Below are positions 43,854-51,808 of a stretch of DNA of 64,000 nt, piece by piece. This stretch comes from Oscillospiraceae bacterium (lineage in GTDB: Bacteria; Bacillota; Clostridia; Oscillospirales; Oscillospiraceae). The notes below the pieces were generated by a model, which was not told the DNA's origin, did no database searches, and worked only from the letters and a program-made list of their open reading frames with translations. The DNA lies in assembly GCA_020025275.1 (NCBI GenBank), contig JAHHSI010000010.1, positions 1 to 64,000 of the forward strand, in the 5' to 3' direction. Positions within the stretch are counted from its first letter, which is position 1, and the number at the start of each line of letters is the position of its first letter. Both the position numbers and the translations under genes were made by a program.

Positions 43854-45395
43854 ATGAAAAAAAGAATCCCTGCTCTTTTCCTGGCGTTGGTGATGATGGG
43901 CGCTGTACTCGCCGGTTGTGGAGACAGTAGCAGCCATCAGAACGCCGAAGGAAATCATGGCTACGAGAAGCGCGAGGCCGCCAACGAGATCGTGGTGGGC
44001 ATCGCACAGGACCTGGAAGACAGTCTTGACCCGCACAAAAGTGCATCGGCAGGAACCAGAGAGGTCATGTTCAACGTTTATGAAGGATTGGTCAAACCCT
44101 CTCCCGATGGCGAATTGATCTACGCTGTGGCTGCTGACTGCACCGTCTCTGACGATGGCAGGACGTATACCTTCCCCCTGCGCGAGGGCGTGAAGTTCCA
44201 CAACGGTGCATTGGTTACTGCGGAGGATGTGGTTTATTCCATCAACCGCTGCGCCGAAGCACCTGAGGGAGGAAAACCCCTTGTGCCGGCGCTTTCTGTT
44301 ATTGAGGACATTTCTGCCCCCGATGACCGGACCGTAGTCATCAAAATCAAGGAGCCCAATCTGGAGTTCCTCACCTATCTGACGGTGGCCATCGTGCCCG
44401 CCAATGCGGAGGATCTGGCCACCCAGCCCGTGGGTACCGGTCCTTTTAAGTATATCTCCCGCTCTCCGCAAGAGAACATCGTTCTGGAGAAGTTCGATGA
44501 GTACTGGGGCGAGAGCGCCCAGCTGGATAAGGTGACCTATCAGATCTACGAGGATTCCACCGCACTGGTGATGGCCCTCAAGGGCGGCAGTGTGGATCTG
44601 TGCGCCCACCTGACCAGTGCCCAGACCCAGCAGTTGGAGGACTTCCAGATCCTGGAGGGCACCATGAATCTGGTGCAGGCTGTGTACCTCAACCATCAGG
44701 CGGAGCCGTTTAACAATAAGGCGGTGCGTGAAGCGCTGTGCTATGCCATCGACCGGCAGGCCATCATGGATTTTGTGGCCGATGGCCACGGAACGGCCCT
44801 GGGCAGCAGTATGTATCCGGCCCTGACCAAGTACTTTATGCCGGAGCTGACTGACTACTATTCCTACAATCCCCAAAAGGCCAAGGAGCTGCTGGCGCAG
44901 GCCGGCTATCCCGACGGGTTTGCGATGACCATTATGGTGGCATCCAACAATAAGCCCCATGTGGATACCTCCGAGGTGGTGGCCGAGCAGCTGCGCGCGG
45001 TGGGGATCAATGTAACCGTACAGCAGGTGGAGTGGCAGACCTGGTACGACGAGGCCTATAAGGGGCGCAACTTCCAGGCTACGGTGGTGGGCTTGGACGC
45101 CCACAACATCACGGCCCGTGATATGCTGGAGCGCTTTACCTCCGACCACCCCAAGAACTTTATCAATTACAACAATCCTAAGTATGATGAGCTGTTTGTA
45201 CAGGCCATCAACGCCAAGGATGAGGCACAGCAGACGGCGCTCTATAAGGAGATGGAGACGCTGCTGACAGAGGACGCTGCCAACCTGTATATTCAGGATC
45301 TGTGCGATCTGGTGGCCATGCGCAAGAATCTGACGGGGCTGGAGTTCTACCCCACCTTTGTTATGGATCTCTCCACTGTTCACTATACCAAGTAA
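43854..45395 (+). CDS. Peptide/nickel-type ABC transporter substrate-binding lipoprotein (SBP_bac_5)
   Basis: The protein has 513 residues. A lipoprotein signal peptide ends in VLAGC (Cys22 to be lipidated). The family-5 body follows: VGIAQDLEDSLDPHKSAS, FNVYEGLVKPSPDGELIYAVAADCTVSDDGRTYTFPLREGVKFHNG, ALCYAIDRQAIMDFV and SYNPQKAKELLAQAGYPDGF, all hallmarks of Dpp/Opp/Nik binding proteins. It presents a short peptide or related ligand to the permease encoded next. AAGAAGGAG lies before the ATG. First gene of a five-gene operon with strand, spacing and order typical of dpp/opp loci. The ligand is unknown. Confidence 0.95.
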   Translation: MKKRIPALFLALVMMGAVLAGCGDSSSHQNAEGNHGYEKREAANEIVVGIAQDLEDSLDPHKSASAGTREVMFNVYEGLVKPSPDGELIYAVAADCTVSDDGRTYTFPLREGVKFHNGALVTAEDVVYSINRCAEAPEGGKPLVPALSVIEDISAPDDRTVVIKIKEPNLEFLTYLTVAIVPANAEDLATQPVGTGPFKYISRSPQENIVLEKFDEYWGESAQLDKVTYQIYEDSTALVMALKGGSVDLCAHLTSAQTQQLEDFQILEGTMNLVQAVYLNHQAEPFNNKAVREALCYAIDRQAIMDFVADGHGTALGSSMYPALTKYFMPELTDYYSYNPQKAKELLAQAGYPDGFAMTIMVASNNKPHVDTSEVVAEQLRAVGINVTVQQVEWQTWYDEAYKGRNFQATVVGLDAHNITARDMLERFTSDHPKNFINYNNPKYDELFVQAINAKDEAQQTALYKEMETLLTEDAANLYIQDLCDLVAMRKNLTGLEFYPTFVMDLSTVHYTK

Positions 45396-45441
45396 CGAAT
45401 ACGATACGCGGCCGCAGGCCGTAGAGAAAGAGGCGATCAGC

Positions 45442-46380
45442 ATGAAAAATGCAGCGAAGAAATTAGGGATGATGCTGCTGACCATGCTGATCGTCTCTTT
45501 TCTGGCGTTTTTGGCCTTTCAGGTGATTACCGGCGACCCTACCAACACGCTGCTGGGCAGCGAGGCAACGCCGGAGCGCGTGGAGGCCCTGCGGGAAGAG
45601 CTGGGGCTCAACCGCCCCTTCTTCGTGCGCTATTTTGACTGGATCATCCACTTTGTCCAGGGTGATTTCGGCAAGTCCTACAGCTACAGTATGCCGGTTT
45701 CGGAGATGATCTCCGGCAAGATCGGCATTACACTGCTGCTGACGGCGCTGTCGTTTTTGCTCATCACGGTGATCTCTGTGCCGCTGGGGATCCTGTGCGC
45801 CGATCGGCGCGGCTGGATCGACCGGTTTTTCAATGTGCTGGGGCAGATCACCATGTCCGTGCCCCCGTTTTTTGTGGGCATTTTGCTGACCTTTGTGTTC
45901 GGCATCACGCTCCACTGGTTCGAGCCGGGCAGCTTTGTGAATCCGGCGGAGGATTTTTGGGGCAGTGTCCACTACCTGCTCTATCCGGCCATTGCCATTG
46001 CCCTGCCCCGGATCGCCATGACGCTGAAAATGCTGCGCAGCGGCATTCTGGGAGAAATGCACAAGGACTATGTCCGCACCTCCTACAGCCGGGGCAACAG
46101 CCGCCGGGTGACGCTGTACCGCCATGTGCTGCGCAATGCGGTGGTGCCCACGGTGGCATTTCTGGCCATGACCATCGCCGATACGGTGGCGGGCAGCGTG
46201 GTGGTGGAGCAGGTATTTGCTATTCCCGGTCTGGGCCGGCTGCTGCTCAGTTCCATCTCCAACCGGGACTATCCGGTGGTGCAGGCCATCATTGTGCTGA
46301 TGGCCTTTTGGGTCGTACTGGTGAACTTCGCGGCAGATCTCATCAACCAGCGGCTGGACCCTCGGCTGCGTCTGCGGTGA
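45442..46380 (+). CDS. ABC transporter permease, DppB/OppB type
   Basis: The protein has 312 residues and six membrane segments. The N-terminal FLAFLAFQVITGDPTNTLLG is typical of DppB/NikB, and the EAA-like loop is LRSGILGEMHKDYVRTSYSRGNSRRVTLYRHVLRNAVVP. It forms half of the transmembrane channel with the next gene's product. The ATG at 45442 has AGAGGCG upstream; the longer frame overlaps the end of the binding-protein gene without a ribosome site. Confidence 0.95.
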   Translation: MKNAAKKLGMMLLTMLIVSFLAFLAFQVITGDPTNTLLGSEATPERVEALREELGLNRPFFVRYFDWIIHFVQGDFGKSYSYSMPVSEMISGKIGITLLLTALSFLLITVISVPLGILCADRRGWIDRFFNVLGQITMSVPPFFVGILLTFVFGITLHWFEPGSFVNPAEDFWGSVHYLLYPAIAIALPRIAMTLKMLRSGILGEMHKDYVRTSYSRGNSRRVTLYRHVLRNAVVPTVAFLAMTIADTVAGSVVVEQVFAIPGLGRLLLSSISNRDYPVVQAIIVLMAFWVVLVNFAADLINQRLDPRLRLR

Positions 46381-46392
46381 GGAGGGGGAAAA

Positions 46393-47217
46393 ATGGGTAA
46401 AAAGAAGTACAACGCCTACCTGCAGGTGGGCATGATCCTGACCGCTGTTGTCACGCTGGTGGCCGTGGTGGGCTGTGTGTGGACGCCTTGGGATCCCTCT
46501 GCCATGAATGCTGCCGCCGTTTATGAGGCACCGTCGTGGCACCATCTCTTCGGTACGGACAACTTTGGACGAGACATTTTCAGCCGTGTTATGAAGGGAC
46601 TGTCCACCACATACTCCGTCTCGCTATGTACGGTGGCCGTCGGTGCCGCCGTGGGCGTGGCACTGGGGGCGCTGACCGGCTATTTCGGCGGCGTGGTGGA
46701 CGACGTGCTGATGCGTGTCAATGATGCCCTGACGGCGTTTCCCAGTATTTTGTTGGCACTGGTGTTCATTTCGATTTTGGGGTTTGGCAAATATAATGTG
46801 ATTTTGTCGCTCTCGGTGGCTTTTATTCCCGGCTATGTCCGGGTGGTGCGCAGTGAGTTTGCCCGCCATCGGGAAATGAACTATGTAAAGAGCGCCCAGC
46901 TCATGGGCGCCGGACACGCCCGCATTATTTTTCTGCATATTCTGCCCAATACCCGTGCGGTGATTTTGCCCACGCTGGTCATTGGCATCAATAACGCCGT
47001 GCTGGCCGAGGCCAGTATGAGCTATCTGGGCATCGGCGTCCGTTCTCCGGATGTGTCGCTGGGCTATATGCTTTCCGAGTCCCAGAGCTATATGAGCTCC
47101 GCACCGTGGTATGTCCTGTGTACCGGACTGACCATCGTGCTGCTGATTTTGGGCTTCAGCCTTCTGGGCGAGGGCCTTCTGGACGCACAGCAGCACCGCC
47201 GGCGGAAGAGAAGGTGA
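46393..47217 (+). CDS. ABC transporter permease, DppC/OppC type
   Basis: The protein has 274 residues. After the first helix comes the DppC signature HHLFGTDNFGRDIFSRVMKG. The EAA loop reads VRSEFARHREMNYVKSAQLMGAGHARIIFLHILPN, and AEASMSYLGIGVRSPDVSLGYML is the conserved late segment. It pairs with the DppB-type permease 12 bases upstream. GGAGGGGG precedes the ATG. Confidence 0.95.
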   Translation: MGKKKYNAYLQVGMILTAVVTLVAVVGCVWTPWDPSAMNAAAVYEAPSWHHLFGTDNFGRDIFSRVMKGLSTTYSVSLCTVAVGAAVGVALGALTGYFGGVVDDVLMRVNDALTAFPSILLALVFISILGFGKYNVILSLSVAFIPGYVRVVRSEFARHREMNYVKSAQLMGAGHARIIFLHILPNTRAVILPTLVIGINNAVLAEASMSYLGIGVRSPDVSLGYMLSESQSYMSSAPWYVLCTGLTIVLLILGFSLLGEGLLDAQQHRRRKRR

Positions 47218-47222
47218 GCGCC

Positions 47223-48002
47223 ATGTTGGAAATCAAAGATCTGCACGTGCAGTTTCATACCAGTGATCACGAGGCGGTGCGCGGCATCGACCTGACCGTA
47301 GGCGATGGCGAGATCGTCGGACTGGTGGGGGAGTCCGGCTCCGGGAAGTCAGTGACGGCGATGACCATCGCCGGCCTCCTGGATCACGACCGGGCCAACG
47401 TTCAAGGACGCATCCTGCTCGACGGGGTGGATCTGCTGCATACCGGCGGCGAGGAACTGCGCCGGAGGCAGGGCAAGGACATCTGCGTGGTGTTTCAAGA
47501 GCCCATGAGCGCCATGAATCCGGTCAGGCGCATCGGTCCGCAGGTGGAGGAATGTCTGCGTGTCCACGAGAAGCTTTCACGGGAGGAGCGGCGCCAGATG
47601 GCGCTGCGTGCCTTGGAGGCAGTGGATCTGGATCACGTGGAGGAGATCTATCGTAAGTACCCCCATGAACTGTCCGGCGGTATGCTGCAGCGGGTGATGA
47701 TTGCCGCAGCCATCCTGCCACGGCCCAAGCTGCTGCTGGCGGACGAGCCCACCACGGCGCTGGATGTGACGATCCAGGCCCAGATCCTGCAGCTTTTGAA
47801 GCGGCTCAATCAGGAGCTCAATATGTCCATTTTGTTCATCTCCCACAACCTGAATGTGGTACGCAAGCTGTGCACCCGTGTGGCGGTGATGGAGAAGGGC
47901 AGAATTGTGGAAACCGGGGACACGGAGCGGGTGTTCTATCATCCACAGGACCCCTATACGCAGCGGCTGATCGCCGCCATCCCCACAAGGAGGAAGCTGT
48001 GA
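47223..48002 (+). CDS. ABC transporter ATPase, DppD/OppD type
   Basis: The protein has 259 residues. Walker A is GESGSGKSV, the Q loop lies in [17 protein letters not shown], the signature is [12 protein letters not shown], and Walker [14 protein letters not shown] with switch FISHNLNVV. The C-terminal oligopeptide-transporter extension is present but short ([21 protein letters not shown]), without the Cys-rich cluster of many DppD proteins. The ATG at 47223 is five bases after the permease stop; its TGA overlaps the next ATG. Confidence 0.95.
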   Translation: MLEIKDLHVQFHTSDHEAVRGIDLTVGDGEIVGLVGESGSGKSVTAMTIAGLLDHDRANVQGRILLDGVDLLHTGGEELRRRQGKDICVVFQEPMSAMNPVRRIGPQVEECLRVHEKLSREERRQMALRALEAVDLDHVEEIYRKYPHELSGGMLQRVMIAAAILPRPKLLLADEPTTALDVTIQAQILQLLKRLNQELNMSILFISHNLNVVRKLCTRVAVMEKGRIVETGDTERVFYHPQDPYTQRLIAAIPTRRKL

Positions 48003-48733
48003 TGGAAGAGAAGGTGTTGGAGGTACGGGACCTGAACGTCTGGTATCGGCCCTCGGGTGTACTGCGGCGCAAGAACACGGTGCAGGTACTTCACGAGGTC
48101 AGCTTTGACCTCTATCGTGGTGAGATCCTGGGACTGGTGGGCGAGTCGGGCTCCGGCAAGAGCACTCTGGCCAAGACGCTGCTCGGAATGGTTGGTGACT
48201 ATACCGGCCGGTATACCCACTATACCAAGCGGCCGCAGATGGTCTTTCAGGATCACGGCTCCAGTCTCAATCCCGGGCGGACGGTGGGCTGGATCTTAGA
48301 GGAGCCGCTGCGGATCTATGGCAAGTACGATCGGGAGGAGCGGGTGCGCCGCGTACGGGAGATCATCGCCCGTGTGGGCCTTCCGGAGGAGTGCTATGAC
48401 CTCTATCCGCGCCAGCTGTCCGGCGGACAGAGACAGCGGGTCAGCATCGGCGTGGCCCTCATTCAGCGCCCGGGGCTCATCATCGCCGACGAGGCGGTAT
48501 CGGCACTGGATGTGACGATCCAAGCCCAGATCCTGCAGCTGATCTCCGATCTGCGCAAGGAACTGGGAATCTCCTATCTGTTTATCTCCCACGACCTCAA
48601 CGTGATCTATCAGCTCTGCGACCGGGCCCTTGTGATGAAGGACGGGCGCATTGTGGAGCAGGGACGGGTGGAGGAGCTCTATGACCACCCAAAAGAGGCG
48701 TATACCAAGGCACTGCTGGCGGCAGCCCTGTAG
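48002..48733 (+). CDS. ABC transporter ATPase, DppF/OppF type
   Basis: The protein has 243 residues. Walker A is [12 protein letters not shown], signature [12 protein letters not shown], Walker [14 protein letters not shown] (Ala-Val in place of the common Pro-Thr/Val), switch FISHDLNVI. Residues ~60-75 are reduced and carry an unusual [15 protein letters not shown] stretch before the Q loop ([15 protein letters not shown]). It forms the second ATPase of the importer. Start and previous stop overlap (TGATG), giving tight coupling. No clear terminator follows. Confidence 0.94.
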   Translation: MEEKVLEVRDLNVWYRPSGVLRRKNTVQVLHEVSFDLYRGEILGLVGESGSGKSTLAKTLLGMVGDYTGRYTHYTKRPQMVFQDHGSSLNPGRTVGWILEEPLRIYGKYDREERVRRVREIIARVGLPEECYDLYPRQLSGGQRQRVSIGVALIQRPGLIIADEAVSALDVTIQAQILQLISDLRKELGISYLFISHDLNVIYQLCDRALVMKDGRIVEQGRVEELYDHPKEAYTKALLAAAL

Positions 48734-49087
48734 GCAGAGCCGACAGTCCGGCAGGCGCTCAGCGGGGAAAACTACGCCTTGGAAGGGGGCAGCTCCATGG
48801 CTGCGTACGTTGGGAGGCCTTCGATAGCAAGAAGAGCTTCAATGCAGCAGTAAATATAAAATCATAGCGGACGATCGCGGCGGGCTTTTTCTGTTTGCGG
48901 TTCCTCTCGACCGAGAAGGATCACAGGTGGCGCTGCGATCTTTCCTTATTTTTCCTAACGGTTTCTTTATGTGCAATATGGATGTATTTTTCTGATGTAT
49001 TTGGCGATACTATACAAACAGTTCTTGAATTTCGCCCCTGAAAATCATCTTTCGGTGGATAAAAAATATTTATTGCCATAAAAAAAC
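48734..49087. other. Intergenic stretch with no supported gene
   Basis: I see no frame with a ribosome site and coding character here. A GGCGGGCTTTTTCTG at ~48880 has a T run but no convincing stem, so the importer operon's terminator is not evident. The sequence turns AT-rich towards the promoter at 49088. Confidence 0.5.
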
Positions 49088-49116
49088 ATTGACAAAAAAT
49101 GTAAGATGTGTTACGA
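49088..49116 (+). promoter_or_regulatory. Promoter of the exchanger gene
   Basis: A consensus TTGACA and TACGAT are spaced by 17 bases. Transcription from ~49123 gives a ~250-base leader. Confidence 0.82.
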
Positions 49117-49146
49117 TCGAGCCGTTGTTTCAAGTGGCAATTGAAT

Positions 49147-49276
49147 AAAAATGGGGGAGTAGTAAGCGCAATTTTTGCGTAGTAAGTCAACAGTTCGATC
49201 GCTGTGCGATCTGGCTTGCTTTAATTTACCAGACTCATGTGGATGATGTGTGTTGCGTGAGCCGGACTCTCTTTTT
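49147..49276 (+). promoter_or_regulatory. Candidate yybP-ykoY-type (Mn2+) riboswitch
   Basis: GGGGGAGTAGT at 49153 resembles the invariant GGGGAGUAG that opens yybP-ykoY aptamers. A GCGCAA-TTT-TTGCG hairpin follows, then AGTAAG-TCA-ACAG pairing with CTGT ... TGG-CTTGCT, the two-legged shape with a UCA..GG inner loop seen in that class. The CTCTCTTTTT at 49268 can close against the AAAAATGGGGGAG 5' side. The terminator just downstream and a cation-exchanger gene fit. The 3' GACC element is not clear, so this stays a candidate. Confidence 0.55.
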
Positions 49277-49285
49277 ATTTGTACG

Positions 49286-49310
49286 ACCTGCGCCTGTGCG
49301 CAGGTTTTTT
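49286..49310 (+). terminator. Leader terminator before the exchanger gene
   Basis: An 8-bp stem (ACCTGCGC with its complement), loop CTGT and a T6 tract lie 60 bases before the start codon, so it must be regulated or leaky. Confidence 0.88.
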
Positions 49311-49369
49311 CTTTTGTGAACACTGCTCAAGTGGATCAATACATACGAGAAGGAAAAAGGAGAAAGACT

Positions 49370-50341
49370 ATGATTGTACCTGTGTTGTTGTTTATTGTAG
49401 GACTGGTCATGCTCATCAAGGGCGGTGACTGGTTCGTGGACGGTGCCACCGGCATTGCCCATCGTTTCCATCTGCCGGAGCTGCTGATCGGCGCCACGGT
49501 GGTTTCCATCGGCACGACCCTGCCCGAGGTGATGGTTTCGGCCACCTCTGCACTGGGCGGCCATGGTGAGATTTCCTACGGAAATGCCATCGGCTCCATC
49601 ATCTGCAATACGGCCCTGATCGCTGCCATCACCATTTCGGTCCGTCCCGGTAAGGTGGACCCCAAGACCTTGAAAAAGCCGGTGATGTTCTTCTTTCTGG
49701 CTGCGGCCATCTATGTGATTAATGCCTATGTGACCGGCTATTTCAGCCGTCTTATTGGTGTGGTCCTGCTGGTTTTGTTCGTGGTGTACATGGTTGTCAC
49801 GGTGCGTGATGCGTTTAAGGAGCCCGCAGCCCCCGAGCTGGAGGAAGCCGAAGCCCCCGCAACGGAAGCTTCTCTGGGGAAAAATGTGGCTCTGCTGGTG
49901 ATCGGTGCGGCCATCATCGCTGTCGGCGCCAAGCTGCTGGTGGATAACGGCATCATCATTGCCAAGGCCGTGGGCGTTCCCGAGTCCGTGATCGCATTGA
50001 CCTTCGTGGCACTGGGCACCTCTCTGCCGGAGCTGGTAACGGCCATCACCTCCCTCGTCAAGGGCCACGGTGCTCTGTCTCTGGGCAACGTGATCGGTGC
50101 TAACATTTTCAATCTGGTGCTCGTTTCCGGTGTTAGCGTGACGCTGGCTCCCTTCGAGGTCCCCTGCAACAGCACATTGTTTAACTATAATGCTTCTTTT
50201 GTGCTGGATATCCCGGTGATGCTGGGGGTTATGGCACTGATGACGGTGCCCGCTCTGATTAATAAAAAATTAGCACGGTGGCAAGGAATTCTCCTGCTGG
50301 CAATTTATTTCAGCTTCTGCATCATTCAGTTCACTATGTGA
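49370..50341 (+). CDS. Na+/Ca2+ exchanger-family cation antiporter (CaxA/YrbG type)
   Basis: The protein has 323 residues and about ten membrane segments in two halves. Each half has the exchanger alpha repeat with its acidic residue: GATVVSIGTTLPEVMVSATSAL/SYGNAIGSIICNTALI and ALTFVALGTSLPELVTAITSL/SLGNVIGANIFNLVLV. A charged loop (~155-170, ELEEAEAPATEA) joins them. The ATG at 49370 has AAAGGAG eight bases upstream. Family members exchange Ca2+ for Na+; the leader's likeness to a Mn2+ riboswitch suggests that this one may export Mn2+ (inference). Confidence 0.92.
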   Translation: MIVPVLLFIVGLVMLIKGGDWFVDGATGIAHRFHLPELLIGATVVSIGTTLPEVMVSATSALGGHGEISYGNAIGSIICNTALIAAITISVRPGKVDPKTLKKPVMFFFLAAAIYVINAYVTGYFSRLIGVVLLVLFVVYMVVTVRDAFKEPAAPELEEAEAPATEASLGKNVALLVIGAAIIAVGAKLLVDNGIIIAKAVGVPESVIALTFVALGTSLPELVTAITSLVKGHGALSLGNVIGANIFNLVLVSGVSVTLAPFEVPCNSTLFNYNASFVLDIPVMLGVMALMTVPALINKKLARWQGILLLAIYFSFCIIQFTM

Positions 50342-50429
50342 TGGATCGGTAAATCATGCAGTATTGACGGGCAAAAAATTCCAATTTAGCGATATTACGT
50401 GTATGTTCTGAAATATTCTTGCAAAATTG

Positions 50430-50465
50430 AGCCCTGCCGTTTTTCCAGAAAACGGCAGGGCTTTT
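50430..50465 (+). terminator. Intrinsic terminator of the exchanger gene
   Basis: A 14-bp stem (AGCCCTGCCGTTTT with its complement) and a short loop end in TTTT. Confidence 0.85.
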
Positions 50466-50525
50466 GCGTAATAAATTTTTCTCACAAAGAGTATAAATTA
50501 TTAATAGAAAAATTTTGCGGAGCGC

Positions 50526-50554
50526 TTGAAATATTTGTTTAATTATGCTAATAT
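50526..50554 (+). promoter_or_regulatory. Promoter of the URO-D/YfcC/M20 operon
   Basis: TTGAAA and an extended TGCTAATAT are spaced by 17 bases, giving a leader of ~180 bases. Confidence 0.78.
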
Positions 50555-50573
50555 TCAAAGCACGAGCTTTTAT

Positions 50574-50678
50574 CTCTGATTTCGACAATAAAGCTAAAAC
50601 GTATTTTATGATCTCGCTTTGGGATCGCCCGCAGCGGTTGTCAGCCAAAACCGTATGGGTAAAAAGCGAAAAGCAGAG
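50574..50678 (+). promoter_or_regulatory. Structured leader RNA of unknown class
   Basis: Four nested pairings occur in order: CTCTG 50574-50578 with CAGAG 50674-50678, CGCTTT 50615-50620 with AAAGCG 50663-50668, CCC 50628-50630 with GGG 50657-50659, CGGTT 50635-50639 with AACCG 50649-50653. The apical loop is GTCAGCCAA. No T-rich terminator follows before the gene. I do not recognise a known riboswitch. Confidence 0.4.
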
Positions 50679-50741
50679 GGTCGTGACCGAGAGTTTGCTT
50701 GTGTAAAATGTTCGAAGCAATAAAAAAGGAGGACGAAAATC

Positions 50742-51761
50742 ATGACAAGAATTGAGAGAGTTGAAGCTGCTCTCAACGGCAAGAAGGTTGATCGTGTACC
50801 CTGCAGCGTCTGGATGCATCTGTCTGAAGTCGATCAGGATCCCGTTTCCCTGGCTCAGGAAATGGCCGCAAGAAACGAGAAGTTCGACTATGACTTCATC
50901 AAGATGATGCCTTTCGGTGCGTACAGCACGCAGGACTGGGGCGCAAAGATCAACATCTATTGCGACAAGTACAAAGAGCCTGTCATCGTCGAGCCCGGCA
51001 TCAAAGATGTGGCTGATTATGAGCAGATTCAGGTCCTGCCCGCTACCTATGGTACTTGGGGCAAGGTCCTGCAGACCGCTCAGCATCTGTCCAAGATGGT
51101 GAGCAAGGACACCCCCTTCATCCAGACTGTGTTCAGCCCCATGACCACGCTGAAGAAGCTGGCCGGCGACCGTCTGGTCAAGGACATGAAGGAGAACCCC
51201 ATGCAGGTTCATGCAGCTCTGCGCGCCATCACCGAGACCACGGTGAACTTCGTAGAGAGCAACATCGCTGCCGGTGTGAGCGGCTTCTTCTTTGCAACGC
51301 AGTGCGCTACCTACGACTTCCTGGATGATGCTCTGTTCGCTGAGTTCTGCAAGCCCTATGATCTGGCTGTGCTGAATTCTTATGCAAACAAGACTTGGTT
51401 CAATGTGCTGCATATCCACGGCTCCAACATCATGTTCGACGAGCTGAGCAAGTACCCCTGCAACTGCATCAACTGGCATGACCGTGATACCCAGCCCGAC
51501 ATGAAGGCTGCCCGCGCCAAGGTCACCAAGACCTTCCTGGGCGGTATTCAGGAGGTGCCCACCATCACCAACGGCGTGCTGTCCTACAGCAGCATTCTGG
51601 CCAGAAGCACTCCCGAGGAGATCAGAACCCACATCCACCAGGCCATCGACATGGTGGGCGGCAACTCCCTGATCATCGGGCCCGGCTGCGTCTGCGATCC
51701 CAAGACTTCCGACGAGAACCTGATGGCTGTTCGCGAAGCTGTGGAGAGCTACAAGCTGTAA
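50742..51761 (+). CDS. Uroporphyrinogen-decarboxylase-family protein (MtaA/CmuA-like methyltransferase fold)
   Basis: The protein has 339 residues. The fold's N-terminus is TRIERVEAALNGKKVDRVPCSVW. Candidate zinc ligands of the methyltransferase branch are His in VLHIHGSNIMFDEL and Cys in IIGPGCVCDPKTSDENL; FLGGIQE lies between. True HemE motifs (FxGAPFT) are replaced by TVFSPMTTLKKL. This branch often moves methyl groups between corrinoid proteins, thiols and other acceptors, but no corrinoid protein is encoded nearby. AAAAAGGAGG precedes the ATG, and codons are GCT/GGT-rich, so it is probably abundant. It leads an operon with a carrier and an M20 amidohydrolase. Confidence 0.85.
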   Translation: MTRIERVEAALNGKKVDRVPCSVWMHLSEVDQDPVSLAQEMAARNEKFDYDFIKMMPFGAYSTQDWGAKINIYCDKYKEPVIVEPGIKDVADYEQIQVLPATYGTWGKVLQTAQHLSKMVSKDTPFIQTVFSPMTTLKKLAGDRLVKDMKENPMQVHAALRAITETTVNFVESNIAAGVSGFFFATQCATYDFLDDALFAEFCKPYDLAVLNSYANKTWFNVLHIHGSNIMFDELSKYPCNCINWHDRDTQPDMKAARAKVTKTFLGGIQEVPTITNGVLSYSSILARSTPEEIRTHIHQAIDMVGGNSLIIGPGCVCDPKTSDENLMAVREAVESYKL

Positions 51762-51808
51762 ATTCCCCCCTTGCATATTTATAAAAAATTTAGGAGAGAT
51801 TTTGAAAC

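Noticed and set aside
43539..45485. 648-codon minus-strand frame opposite the binding-protein gene
   Set aside because: It is a shadow of the peptide-binding lipoprotein and runs through its promoter; no motif or ribosome site.
48921..49190. Minus-strand ORF in the gap before the exchanger gene
   Set aside because: It crosses the exchanger promoter and the riboswitch-like leader in antisense, and its composition is that of AT-rich intergenic DNA.
50671..50690. T-box-like antiterminator (AGAGGGTCGTGACC)
   Set aside because: The T-box core TGGN...ACCGCG is not matched, there is no specifier stem and no terminator follows.
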